Shown here one piece after another: positions 34,907-42,422 of a stretch of 64,000 bases of DNA (its first letter is position 1; each line of letters opens with the position of its first letter). The position numbers and the translations under genes were made by a program. Under the pieces are notes generated by a model, which was not told the DNA's origin, ran no database searches, and saw nothing but the letters and a program-made list of their open reading frames with translations. The stretch lies in contig NZ_LQOY01000072.1 in the NCBI RefSeq assembly GCF_002101675.1, positions 1 to 64,000 of the forward strand, given 5' to 3'. Origin of the DNA: Mycobacterium gordonae. Its GTDB lineage: Bacteria > Actinomycetota > Actinomycetes > Mycobacteriales > Mycobacteriaceae.

Positions 34907-35362
34907 CTATTCGGCAGGCTCGCTGAAAGTAGTTTCGCCGTCGTCGGCGGGCTGCTCGGTCTCGGCCAACAGGATCGACATCGGCACCGGCGTGGACAGC
35001 TCGAACTTTCCCTCGGCGTCGTAGTACACGCCGAGGGTGTACTCGCCCTCGGTCTCCACCGGGAAGGAGAGTTCCTGGGTGAAGCACCGGTACTTGGACG
35101 CCCGATTACCGTCGTCCGGCCAGTGCCATGCCGCCCGCAGCGATCCGCGGGGTGCCCCCGACGGGTCCTTGCACACGACGTGAATCTCCGGGTCGTAGTC
35201 GCCCCCCGCCGGCGCATGGACCACCAGAACAACCGGTACCGTTGCCCACAAAGGCATTTGATCGACCTGGAACCACGCCATGGGTATCGATGTGGCGTTG
35301 ATGGCACCCTGTTCGTTGAACGCGGCGCTACGCGGAACGAACAGCGCGGAGACGTGCAGCAT
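34907..35362 (-). CDS. Small conserved protein, DUF6941-like (copy 4)
   Basis: 151 residues, the upstream partner of copy 3 with a 36-bp gap. Shared blocks: VPVVLVVHAPAGGDYDPE, VCKDPSGAPRG, AAWHWPDD, KYRCFTQELSF and GEYTLGVYYDAEG. The acidic tail (PADDGETTFSEPAE) is unique to this copy. Function unknown; the tandem arrangement suggests duplication and possibly a hetero-oligomer. Confidence 0.7.
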   Translation of the reverse strand: MLHVSALFVPRSAAFNEQGAINATSIPMAWFQVDQMPLWATVPVVLVVHAPAGGDYDPEIHVVCKDPSGAPRGSLRAAWHWPDDGNRASKYRCFTQELSFPVETEGEYTLGVYYDAEGKFELSTPVPMSILLAETEQPADDGETTFSEPAE

Positions 35363-35397
35363 TTCGTTAGCTTAAGGGCCGCAGGCGCCCGGAGCCG

Positions 35398-35991
35398 TCA
35401 TTGCTTGCGCAGCGCATGCCACGCCAGGTCGGCGATCGCCACGCAGTAGGAGTCCTCGACGGGATCCTCCATATAGAGGCTGCGAACGTAAATGGGGGCC
35501 GTCACGATTTGGATGGCTGTCACGGTGCGCACGCCCGGACGCAATTCGCCGCGTGCCCGGGCCCGGTCCACGACCGAGCGGACGACGCCGAAACGGTGTT
35601 GCCAGAACATCATTCGCGTCTCGGCGTCGTGGTGGTCGCCCCGGCTGTCCATCACCATCACCCGATGGAAGGTACGGCCTTCCGGGGTGTTGACATCCGC
35701 GGCGATGGCGCGGGCCAGGGCAAGCAAGTCGCCGCGCAACGAACCGGTGTCTATCGTCGAGCGGAAAACTTCGGCATCCCGGACGGCGGCGTCGACGATC
35801 AGTTGCTGGCGGTTGCCCCAATGGTGATAGATGGTCGCCACGTCCAGGTGGTGCCGCTCCGCCATCGCTTCCACGCTGAATCTCTCGACGCCCCAACGCG
35901 CCAGCTCGTCGAGCACCGCCGGCATCACCCGCGCGCGCAAATCCGCGGGAATGGCAACCGGGTATACGTCCGGTCCCTGCGACGGCCGCAT
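35398..35991 (-). CDS. TetR-family transcriptional regulator
   Basis: 197 residues from ATG at 35989-35991. HTH: PAVLDELARWGVERFSVEAM followed by AERHHLDVATIYHHWGNRQQL. The C-terminal half is a TetR_C-type ligand domain (MMFWQHRFGVVRSVVDRA). Divergent from ligC with a 67-bp gap, and 36 bp before the DUF6941-like pair on the same strand; either could be its target. Confidence 0.9.
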   Translation of the reverse strand: MRPSQGPDVYPVAIPADLRARVMPAVLDELARWGVERFSVEAMAERHHLDVATIYHHWGNRQQLIVDAAVRDAEVFRSTIDTGSLRGDLLALARAIAADVNTPEGRTFHRVMVMDSRGDHHDAETRMMFWQHRFGVVRSVVDRARARGELRPGVRTVTAIQIVTAPIYVRSLYMEDPVEDSYCVAIADLAWHALRKQ

Positions 35992-36058
35992 GTCCCTTAC
36001 GGTACGACCCGACCGCCGCCTTCCGGTACTACTTCGGACGAGTCGCCACAATGAACTG

Positions 36059-37168
36059 ATGGACTTACCTGTGATGCCACCGGTCTCGCCGATGCTTGCA
36101 AAGTCGATTACAGCGATCCCGCCTGGCGCCTCATACGAGCCCAAATGGGACGGATTCCGGTCAATCTGTTTTCGCGACCTTGACGAAGTCGAGCTGGGCA
36201 GCCGCAATGAGCGGCCACTGACCCGCTACTTTCCGGAGCTGGTTGCAGCGGTCCGAGCCGAACTGCCGCAACGGTGCGTGATCGACGGCGAGATTGTGGT
36301 GGCTACCGATCAGGGTCTCGACTTTGAGGCGCTGCAACAGCGCATTCATCCGGCTGATTCGCGGGTGCGGATGCTCGCCGAAAAGACGCCGGCGTCCTTC
36401 ATCGCGTTCGACCTACTGGCGCTGGGCGATGACGACTACACCAAACGCCCCTTCACCGAGCGGCGCGCCGCGCTGGTCGATGCCCTCGATAACTCGGGAC
36501 CGTCGATCCATGTGACCCCTGCCACCACTGATCAGGCGCTCGCCCAGCAGTGGTTCGAAGAATTCGAAGGTGCCGGGCTGGACGGCTTGATCGCCAAACC
36601 GCTGACTCTCACCTACCAGCCGGACAAACGCGTCATGTTCAAAATAAAACCGGAGCGGACCGCCGATTGCGTTGTAGCCGGCTACCGAGTCCATAAGACC
36701 GGTAGTGACGCCATTGGCTCCCTGTTGCTCGGGCTCTACCAGGAAGACGGCCAACTCGCGTCGGTCGGCGTAATCGGCGCCTTCCCCATGGCCGAACGCC
36801 GGCGGCTTTTCACCGAGCTGCAGCCGCTGGTCACCAACTTTGACGACCATCCCTGGAACTGGGCGGCGCACGAAGCCGGGGAACGCACCCCCCGAAAGAA
36901 CGAAGGGTCCCGATGGAACGCGGGGAAGGACCTTTCGTTCGTGCCCCTGCGACCCGACCGAGTCGTGGAGGTCCGCTACGACCACATGGAGGGTCGACGG
37001 TTCCGCCACACCGCCCAATTCAACCGGTGGCGCCCCGATCGCGACCCGCGCTCCTGCACCTACGAGCAGCTCGAGCAGCCGCAAGCCTTCAGCCTCGGCA
37101 ACATTGTGCCGGGCCTCGGCCAAGCGATGGACAACGCTCCGAACACCGCGCGACGATCGAAACCATAA
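36059..37168 (+). CDS. ligC: ATP-dependent DNA ligase LigC
   Basis: 369 residues from ATG 36059. EPKWDGFR contains the adenylated Lys of motif I (KxDG), followed by IDGEIVV (motif III), DGLIAKP (motif IV) and FKIKPERTADCVV (motif V); the OB fold follows with GRRFRHTAQFNRW. In M. tuberculosis ligC (Rv3731) is next to the prim-pol gene Rv3730c, and the same pair is here, separated by two GAF-ANTAR genes. It seals nicks in repair and may back up LigD. No Ku gene is in the window. Confidence 0.95.
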   Translation: MDLPVMPPVSPMLAKSITAIPPGASYEPKWDGFRSICFRDLDEVELGSRNERPLTRYFPELVAAVRAELPQRCVIDGEIVVATDQGLDFEALQQRIHPADSRVRMLAEKTPASFIAFDLLALGDDDYTKRPFTERRAALVDALDNSGPSIHVTPATTDQALAQQWFEEFEGAGLDGLIAKPLTLTYQPDKRVMFKIKPERTADCVVAGYRVHKTGSDAIGSLLLGLYQEDGQLASVGVIGAFPMAERRRLFTELQPLVTNFDDHPWNWAAHEAGERTPRKNEGSRWNAGKDLSFVPLRPDRVVEVRYDHMEGRRFRHTAQFNRWRPDRDPRSCTYEQLEQPQAFSLGNIVPGLGQAMDNAPNTARRSKP

Positions 37169-37321
37169 CGGCAGGCGGAGTTCGAACGGAGATCAGCGGT
37201 CCCATGCTGGTTTTTGAACACGGGAGCTGCATACCGCTGACCGTCCTCGCGCAGAGAAACAGAGGCAGCTACGCCTTCCCGTCGCTACCCGCAAGCTTAC
37301 GTCTGTCATCGCTCTGTACAG

Positions 37322-38095
37322 TTGATTTGCAGGAGTCTGCGGGGAATCGGGGGCTCGGAGCATCTGGAGCGCATATTGAGCGGCGGATCTGACTCTGGCC
37401 GAGGAATCTATTCCAATTTGTCGCGGCTGGCTCGCGATATGCAGAGTTGGCACACCAGGGACTTCGATGCCGACCAGGTGTTGCGTGCAGTGACCGAAAT
37501 GGCCGTCCAGATTCTGCCTGGGGTGGCACATGCCGGCGTAGCACTGGTGGTCAACCGTCCGCGCCGAGCACTGGATTCGGTCGCCGCCACCGAAGCGGTT
37601 GCCAGGATGGTGGACAGGTTGCAGGACGAGTGTAGGCAAGGCCCGTGCCTCGACTCGTTGTGGAACCACGAGACCGTCCGCGTTGATGACTACACGACAG
37701 AGACGCGTTGGCCCAAATTCACGGCGGAGTTGCTCAAACTGACACCTGTGCGTTCAAGTTTGTCAATTCAGCTCTACACCAATGAAAATGAGCTCGGGAC
37801 CCTCACCTTGTGTTCCGAACAACCCGGAGCATTCACCCCTGAAGTTGAGGAGTTGGCCGTGGCGCTGGCCGCACAAGCGGCGGTCGGACTTGCCAGTGCG
37901 CGCAGCGAGGACAACCTTCGAAGTGCATTGGCATCGCGCGACATCATCGGCCAAGCCAAAGGCATCATCATGGAAAGCTGTGGCGTCACGTCGCACGAGG
38001 CCTTCGATTTGCTGACAAAGCTATCGCAGCAAACCAACACGCCGTTGTACGAGGTCGCTAGAAAACTTGTTTACAAGGATCGCCCGCCGAAATAA
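37322..38095 (+). CDS. GAF-ANTAR RNA-binding antitermination regulator (copy 1)
   Basis: Up to 257 residues from a weak TTG; starts at about 37418 (TTG) or 37439 (ATG) are also possible. A GAF sensor domain (about 45-185: DADQVLRAVTEMAVQILPGV, GPCLDSLW, GTLTLCSEQPGAFT) is followed by an ANTAR domain (about 195-257: LASRDIIGQAKGIIMESCG and EAFDLLTKLSQQTN). ANTAR proteins bind paired RNA hairpins in nascent transcripts and prevent termination; the GAF domain senses an unknown signal. Convergent with a second GAF-ANTAR gene, only 25 bp apart. Confidence 0.88.
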   Translation: MICRSLRGIGGSEHLERILSGGSDSGRGIYSNLSRLARDMQSWHTRDFDADQVLRAVTEMAVQILPGVAHAGVALVVNRPRRALDSVAATEAVARMVDRLQDECRQGPCLDSLWNHETVRVDDYTTETRWPKFTAELLKLTPVRSSLSIQLYTNENELGTLTLCSEQPGAFTPEVEELAVALAAQAAVGLASARSEDNLRSALASRDIIGQAKGIIMESCGVTSHEAFDLLTKLSQQTNTPLYEVARKLVYKDRPPK

Positions 38096-38120
38096 CCCGA
38101 TACTCGGAAAGAACGCTGCC

Positions 38121-38882
38121 TTAGCAGCGGGTAGCTTCTCGAACCGATTCCCGAGACCGCCTGATGACCGCCTGCCCTTCCGCCTGCGGCGCACCCTCGG
38201 GGTGATGGAAGTGCACGAGTCGTCGAGCGATCTCAACGAGCGGCCTATTGGACTGCTGGGAGAGCCGCTTGATCAGTGCGAACGCGTCCTCGGCGTCGAT
38301 ATTGAAGCGTTCCATCACCAAGCCCTTGGCTTGCGCGATGACGTCGCGGGAAGCCAGCGCGGCCTGGACTTGGCCCTTGCGGCGCAGCGTGTTCCAGGCC
38401 AGTGCGGCATGAACGTTGAAGACACGGGCGCAATCGGCCGCCGCGGTGTCAAACGCCCGCGGCTGCGTGGCATACATGCTGCACACGCCTAACAGATGGC
38501 CATCAGTCAGCATCGGTAGCGCCATCTGGCAACGGATCGAGGTGCCGCTCAATGCCTCCCGTTGATAGGCCGGCCACCGGATGTCGGTGGCCAGATCCTC
38601 GACGAGGACCAGGCATCGCTCACGTGCCGCATCCCAAACCGGACCCTGTGCGTGGCGGCGCTGCACCTCGTCAAGTACCGCGGCATACTTACCGACGGCG
38701 GCCATTGTCTGCAGCCGCTGATCCGCGATGACCGTAATGGCGCCATGTTCGGCGCCCGGCACCAAGTCGACCGCCGCATCGCACAACTCCTGCAGCATGA
38801 CAGCGATATCTTCCGGCGAGTGATGGTCAATCTTACTGACCAACTGCGCGATTCGCCGATCAACAACTTCAACTAGCCTCAA
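38121..38882 (-). CDS. GAF-ANTAR RNA-binding antitermination regulator (copy 2)
   Basis: 253 residues from TTG at 38880-38882, supported by AGGAGGA five to six bases upstream. The N-terminal GAF domain (VMLQELCDAAVDLVPGAEHG, GPVWDAARERC, LLGVCSMYATQPRAF) is followed by an ANTAR domain (LASRDVIAQAKGLVMERF, DAFALIKRLSQQSNRP). It is related to copy 1 but diverged, in particular in the GAF pocket. A 19-bp inverted repeat lies directly upstream of its SD. Confidence 0.9.
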   Translation of the reverse strand: MRLVEVVDRRIAQLVSKIDHHSPEDIAVMLQELCDAAVDLVPGAEHGAITVIADQRLQTMAAVGKYAAVLDEVQRRHAQGPVWDAARERCLVLVEDLATDIRWPAYQREALSGTSIRCQMALPMLTDGHLLGVCSMYATQPRAFDTAAADCARVFNVHAALAWNTLRRKGQVQAALASRDVIAQAKGLVMERFNIDAEDAFALIKRLSQQSNRPLVEIARRLVHFHHPEGAPQAEGQAVIRRSRESVREATRC

Positions 38883-38898
38883 CGGTTCCTCCTCGATT

Positions 38899-38917
38899 TC
38901 GGCACTGCACGTGCCGA
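38899..38917. promoter_or_regulatory. Inverted repeat in the leader of the GAF-ANTAR gene
   Basis: TCGGCAC and GTGCCGA, perfect seven-base arms around TGCAC, 17 bp upstream of the TTG start of copy 2. It could be a DNA operator or a leader RNA hairpin. A single pentaloop hairpin does not match the double hexaloop ANTAR target, so self-binding is not supported. Confidence 0.4.
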
Positions 38918-39037
38918 CAACCGACGCCGCGACGCGTCACAGCCTGGGAGTTAACCGGATCCGAGAATGAAAACATCCGTATTCCGAACGGTGCAGCAGC
39001 CGGTAGTGGTTCATACTGGCGTGCGGCATGCTGGACT

Positions 39038-40069
39038 GTGGATATGGCTGCTGCAGCACAAGAAATCGACGTCGACGGCATCGCCGTCCGGGTGACCAAT
39101 CGTGACAAGGTCTACTTTCCCGCGCTCGGCCCCGACGGCACCAAGGGCCGGTTGATCGACTATTACGCGGCCGTCGCCCGGGGCCCGATGCTCGCCCCGC
39201 TGCGCGACCGTCCCACGCATCTGCAGCGTTTCCCCGACGGCATCGACGGCGAGGAGATCTACCAGAAACGGGTGCCCCAGCACCATCCCGACTACCTCGA
39301 GACGTGTCGGGTGACGTTCCCCTCCGGCCGGACCGCGGACGCGCTCAAGGTCACCCATCCCGCGTCGATCGTATGGGCGGCACAGATGGGCACGGTCACC
39401 CTGCACCCCTGGCAGGTGCGTTGCCCGGACACCGAGCACCCCGACGAGTTGCGGATCGACCTGGACCCGCAACCGGGCACCGGATTCGAAGAAGCGCGGA
39501 CGGTCGCCGTCGACGTGCTGCGGCCGCTGCTCGACGAACTCGGGCTGACGGGCTACGCGAAGACCTCCGGGGGGCGGGGCGTGCACGTGTTCCTGCGGAT
39601 CGCCACCGACTGGGACTTCATCGCGGTGCGCCGGGCGGGCATCGCCCTGGCCCGCGAGGTCGAGCGCCGGGCCCCCGAGCAGGTGACCACCTCGTGGTGG
39701 AAGGAAGAACGCGGCAAGCGGATCTTCATCGACTTCAACCAGAACGCCCGCGATCGCACCATGGCCTCCCCATACTCGGTGCGACGCACCCCGATCGCGA
39801 CGGTCTCGATGCCGCTGTCCTGGGACGAGCTGGCCGGCGCCGACCCGGACGACTACACCATGGCCACCGTGCCCGACCTGGTGGGACGTCGCGACGATCC
39901 GTGGGCCGGCATGGACGACCAGGCCCAGTCGATCGCGGTGCTGCTGGACATGTCGGACGCCGACGAACAGCGCGGCCTCGGGGACATGCCGTACCCACCG
40001 AACTATCCCAAGATGCCGGGCGAACCCAAGCGGGTGCAGCCGTCCCGGGACACCGACCGCAAGAAGTGA
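39038..40069 (+). CDS. LigD-type prim-pol DNA repair polymerase (stand-alone)
   Basis: 343 residues from GTG 39038, with an in-frame ATG at 39044 as alternative. AEP-type polymerase domain: RLIDYYAAVA and QKRVPQHHP, metal-binding Asp pair in RIDLDPQPG, SGGRGVHVFLRI, third Asp in FIDFNQNARDRTMASPYSVR. It lacks the ligase and nuclease domains of LigD, as M. tuberculosis Rv3730c does. It fills gaps and may add ribonucleotides during end joining or base-excision repair. The neighbouring ligC supplies the sealing step. Confidence 0.93.
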   Translation: MDMAAAAQEIDVDGIAVRVTNRDKVYFPALGPDGTKGRLIDYYAAVARGPMLAPLRDRPTHLQRFPDGIDGEEIYQKRVPQHHPDYLETCRVTFPSGRTADALKVTHPASIVWAAQMGTVTLHPWQVRCPDTEHPDELRIDLDPQPGTGFEEARTVAVDVLRPLLDELGLTGYAKTSGGRGVHVFLRIATDWDFIAVRRAGIALAREVERRAPEQVTTSWWKEERGKRIFIDFNQNARDRTMASPYSVRRTPIATVSMPLSWDELAGADPDDYTMATVPDLVGRRDDPWAGMDDQAQSIAVLLDMSDADEQRGLGDMPYPPNYPKMPGEPKRVQPSRDTDRKK

Positions 40070-40135
40070 CATAACCCGCTCAGGTATCGGTGATGACGCA
40101 TAATCTGTGACCCGGGGCTATCCGAAGCGGGTGAT

Positions 40136-40918
40136 ATGGACCTTCAGCTAGCGGACAAGATCGCCGTTGTCACCGGCGCCAGCCAGGGCATCGGTCTGGC
40201 GATCACCAAAGCACTCGTCGGCGAGGATGTTCATGTGGTGGCCGGGTCACGCACCCCGGGCAAGGATCTGCTGGCGATGGAAGAGGCCGGCCAGGTCACG
40301 TACGTGTCGGTGGACCTGTCCCGGCCCCCTGGCGCGGAGGAGCTGATCGCCGCCGCCGTCGCTCGCGGCGGGATCGACATTCTGATCAACAACGTCGGCG
40401 GTGCCACGCCGCGCCCGACCGGGTTCGTGGGTATCACCGACGACGAATGGCAGGCGTCCTGGGATCTGAACATGATGGGAGTCGTGCGGCCTACCCGCGC
40501 GGCGTTGCCAGAGATGCAGCGGCGCGGTGGCGGTTCCGTGGTGATCATCGGCTCGATCAACGCCTACTACCCCGGCCCGGTCACCTACGACTACTGCGCC
40601 ACCAAGGCCGCCGTCACCAACCTGGCCAAGGCGTTGTCAAAAGAGCTGGGGCCGTTGAAGATTCGGGTCAACTCGATCAGCCCGGGACTGGTGCTGACCG
40701 AAAAGTGGACCGAGGGCGGTCTGGCGGAAGGGCTGGCGGCGGCCAACGGGGAACCCGCCGACGACGTGCTGGCCAACATTCTGGAAGACACCCCGACCGG
40801 CCGTTTCACCACCCCGCAACAGGTGGCCGACCTTGCCCTCTTCCTCGCCAGCGAGCGCGCCGGCAACATCAACGGGTCCGACTACCGCATCGACGGCGGG
40901 TTCGTCGAGACGCTCTGA
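40136..40918 (+). CDS. Short-chain dehydrogenase/reductase
   Basis: 260 residues. TGASQGIGLA near 13-22 is the cofactor motif, with ILINNVGG, the catalytic Ser in GSINAYY, and YCATK (YxxxK); ends in IDGGFVETL. An oxidoreductase of unknown substrate. It is 66 bp downstream of the prim-pol gene and overlaps the convergent third WS/DGAT by 37 bp. Confidence 0.93.
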   Translation: MDLQLADKIAVVTGASQGIGLAITKALVGEDVHVVAGSRTPGKDLLAMEEAGQVTYVSVDLSRPPGAEELIAAAVARGGIDILINNVGGATPRPTGFVGITDDEWQASWDLNMMGVVRPTRAALPEMQRRGGGSVVIIGSINAYYPGPVTYDYCATKAAVTNLAKALSKELGPLKIRVNSISPGLVLTEKWTEGGLAEGLAAANGEPADDVLANILEDTPTGRFTTPQQVADLALFLASERAGNINGSDYRIDGGFVETL

Positions 40919-42285
40919 GCGGACTTCTTGAGTTCTTCGTAGGCCTGCTGCGTGCAGTGGGCGAGCCGGGACATGTCGCCGATCGCCGCGGCGTTGCCGA
41001 CGAATCCGAAGTCCATGCTGTCGTGGTAGGACGCCAGCGTGGCGTTCAGCCCGATCGACGCGGCCAGTGCCGACACCGGGTAGATGCCGAGCAGGCGCGC
41101 GCCGTTGAGATACCTGATCTCCTTGGCACCCGCGACGTTGGAGATCACCAGGTTGCATGCCGGGTGCGTGACGCGGTCCAAGTGGGTGGAGGAGCCTAGG
41201 CCGGCGAGCGCGACGAGGCCAACGGCATACGTCATCGCCGCCTCTGTCGACATCGCCGACAACTCTTTCTTGGCGGCCGCCACCGAGGTTGTGATCTGAC
41301 CGATCCGGTCCGGCATGGCGGCGTCGGGCTCACCCAGCCGCACGAACAGCGCCGATACCCGGGTGCCGATCGCAGTGTCGTTGCCGCCGCGCAGCGACAC
41401 CGGACACATCGCGATGAAAGGGTGCCCGAAGGCGCGTCCGGTCTCCCGCAGATAAGAATGCAGCCCCGCGTCGACGATGCTCACCGCGACGTCGTTGAGG
41501 GTGGCTCCGAAGTGCCGGCCGACGTCGTGCATCTCATCGAGCGGCAGCGACAGCGTCGCGAAGCTGCGCCCGATCTGCAGTGGTTCGTTGGTGGGGGCGT
41601 GGTGCGCCGCGAACGGCAGGCTGCCTTCGAGGTGGGATCTGAACAGGCCGCCGAAGACCTTGCGCAGCGCGCCCACCGAGACCTGGTTGAGCGCCCCGAC
41701 CTGGGTGATTGCGCCACGGATCGCGTCGGTGATGCGGCCGGCCAGCGGTGTCGGTGGATGCGGGGCGGGCGGCGGCACGTCGAGTGCGAACGCCGGTGTG
41801 GGGATGGTGGGTTCGTCGGAGAGGTTGAGGCCGTCGTAGAGCCGCTTCAGGCCTGACTCGCCGTCGATGATGCAGTGGTGCGTCTTGGTGTAGATGGCGA
41901 ACATCCGGTCCGGCAGTCCGTCGATGACCCAGCAGCGGAACAGCGGCCGGCTCCGGTCGAGTTGCGCCTCATGCAGGTCGGCGACCAGTCGCAGCAGGTC
42001 GTCGTAGCAGGCTCCGTCGGGCAGCGCGAGGTGCTCGACGTGATAGTGCGGGTCCCAGCTGTCCACTTCACGGAAGTGGGGGCCGCCGCGGGTCAGGAGT
42101 TCCGGCACGTAATTGAACGGCGGCGCCGGTGAGCAGGCCCGGTATTTGTCCACGACCTCGCGCACCAGGGAGTCCCGGCCCGGCGGCTTCTGGAACAGCA
42201 GCATGGCGCCGACGTGGGTGGTGCTGCCCGGCGACTCGATCAGCAGCCATGAAAGGTCGAGCGGCGGAATCGGTTTGGTCATCAC
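40882..42285 (-). CDS. WS/DGAT acyltransferase (copy 3)
   Basis: 467 residues, more divergent than copies 1 and 2. HHCIIDGES supplies HHxxxDG; the start LDLSWLLIESPGSTTHVGA and the C-terminal CNLVISNVAG and YPVSALAASIGLNAT are characteristic. Two consecutive ATG codons begin the gene. The N-terminal THVG and Leu-Pro-rich ALPDG differ from the other two copies, so it probably has another acyl or alcohol preference. It is divergent from the acyltransferase-3 gene. Confidence 0.93.
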   Translation of the reverse strand: MMTKPIPPLDLSWLLIESPGSTTHVGAMLLFQKPPGRDSLVREVVDKYRACSPAPPFNYVPELLTRGGPHFREVDSWDPHYHVEHLALPDGACYDDLLRLVADLHEAQLDRSRPLFRCWVIDGLPDRMFAIYTKTHHCIIDGESGLKRLYDGLNLSDEPTIPTPAFALDVPPPAPHPPTPLAGRITDAIRGAITQVGALNQVSVGALRKVFGGLFRSHLEGSLPFAAHHAPTNEPLQIGRSFATLSLPLDEMHDVGRHFGATLNDVAVSIVDAGLHSYLRETGRAFGHPFIAMCPVSLRGGNDTAIGTRVSALFVRLGEPDAAMPDRIGQITTSVAAAKKELSAMSTEAAMTYAVGLVALAGLGSSTHLDRVTHPACNLVISNVAGAKEIRYLNGARLLGIYPVSALAASIGLNATLASYHDSMDFGFVGNAAAIGDMSRLAHCTQQAYEELKKSAQSVSTNPPSMR

Positions 42286-42422
42286 GCGTCTCCTGTCCAG
42301 GGGAGATGCTGCGCTGCACGGGTAATCGACGCGAGGGCATTAGGGCCCTGTTCGTGACCCCATTGGTCACTTGCCCGCCGTTCAGGCTTTTATTCGCGTC
42401 CATTTATATACAGTGGGGGATC

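Noticed and set aside
38899..38917. Inverted repeat as an ANTAR self-target
   Set aside because: ANTAR targets are two hairpins with hexanucleotide loops; here there is one hairpin with a five-base loop.
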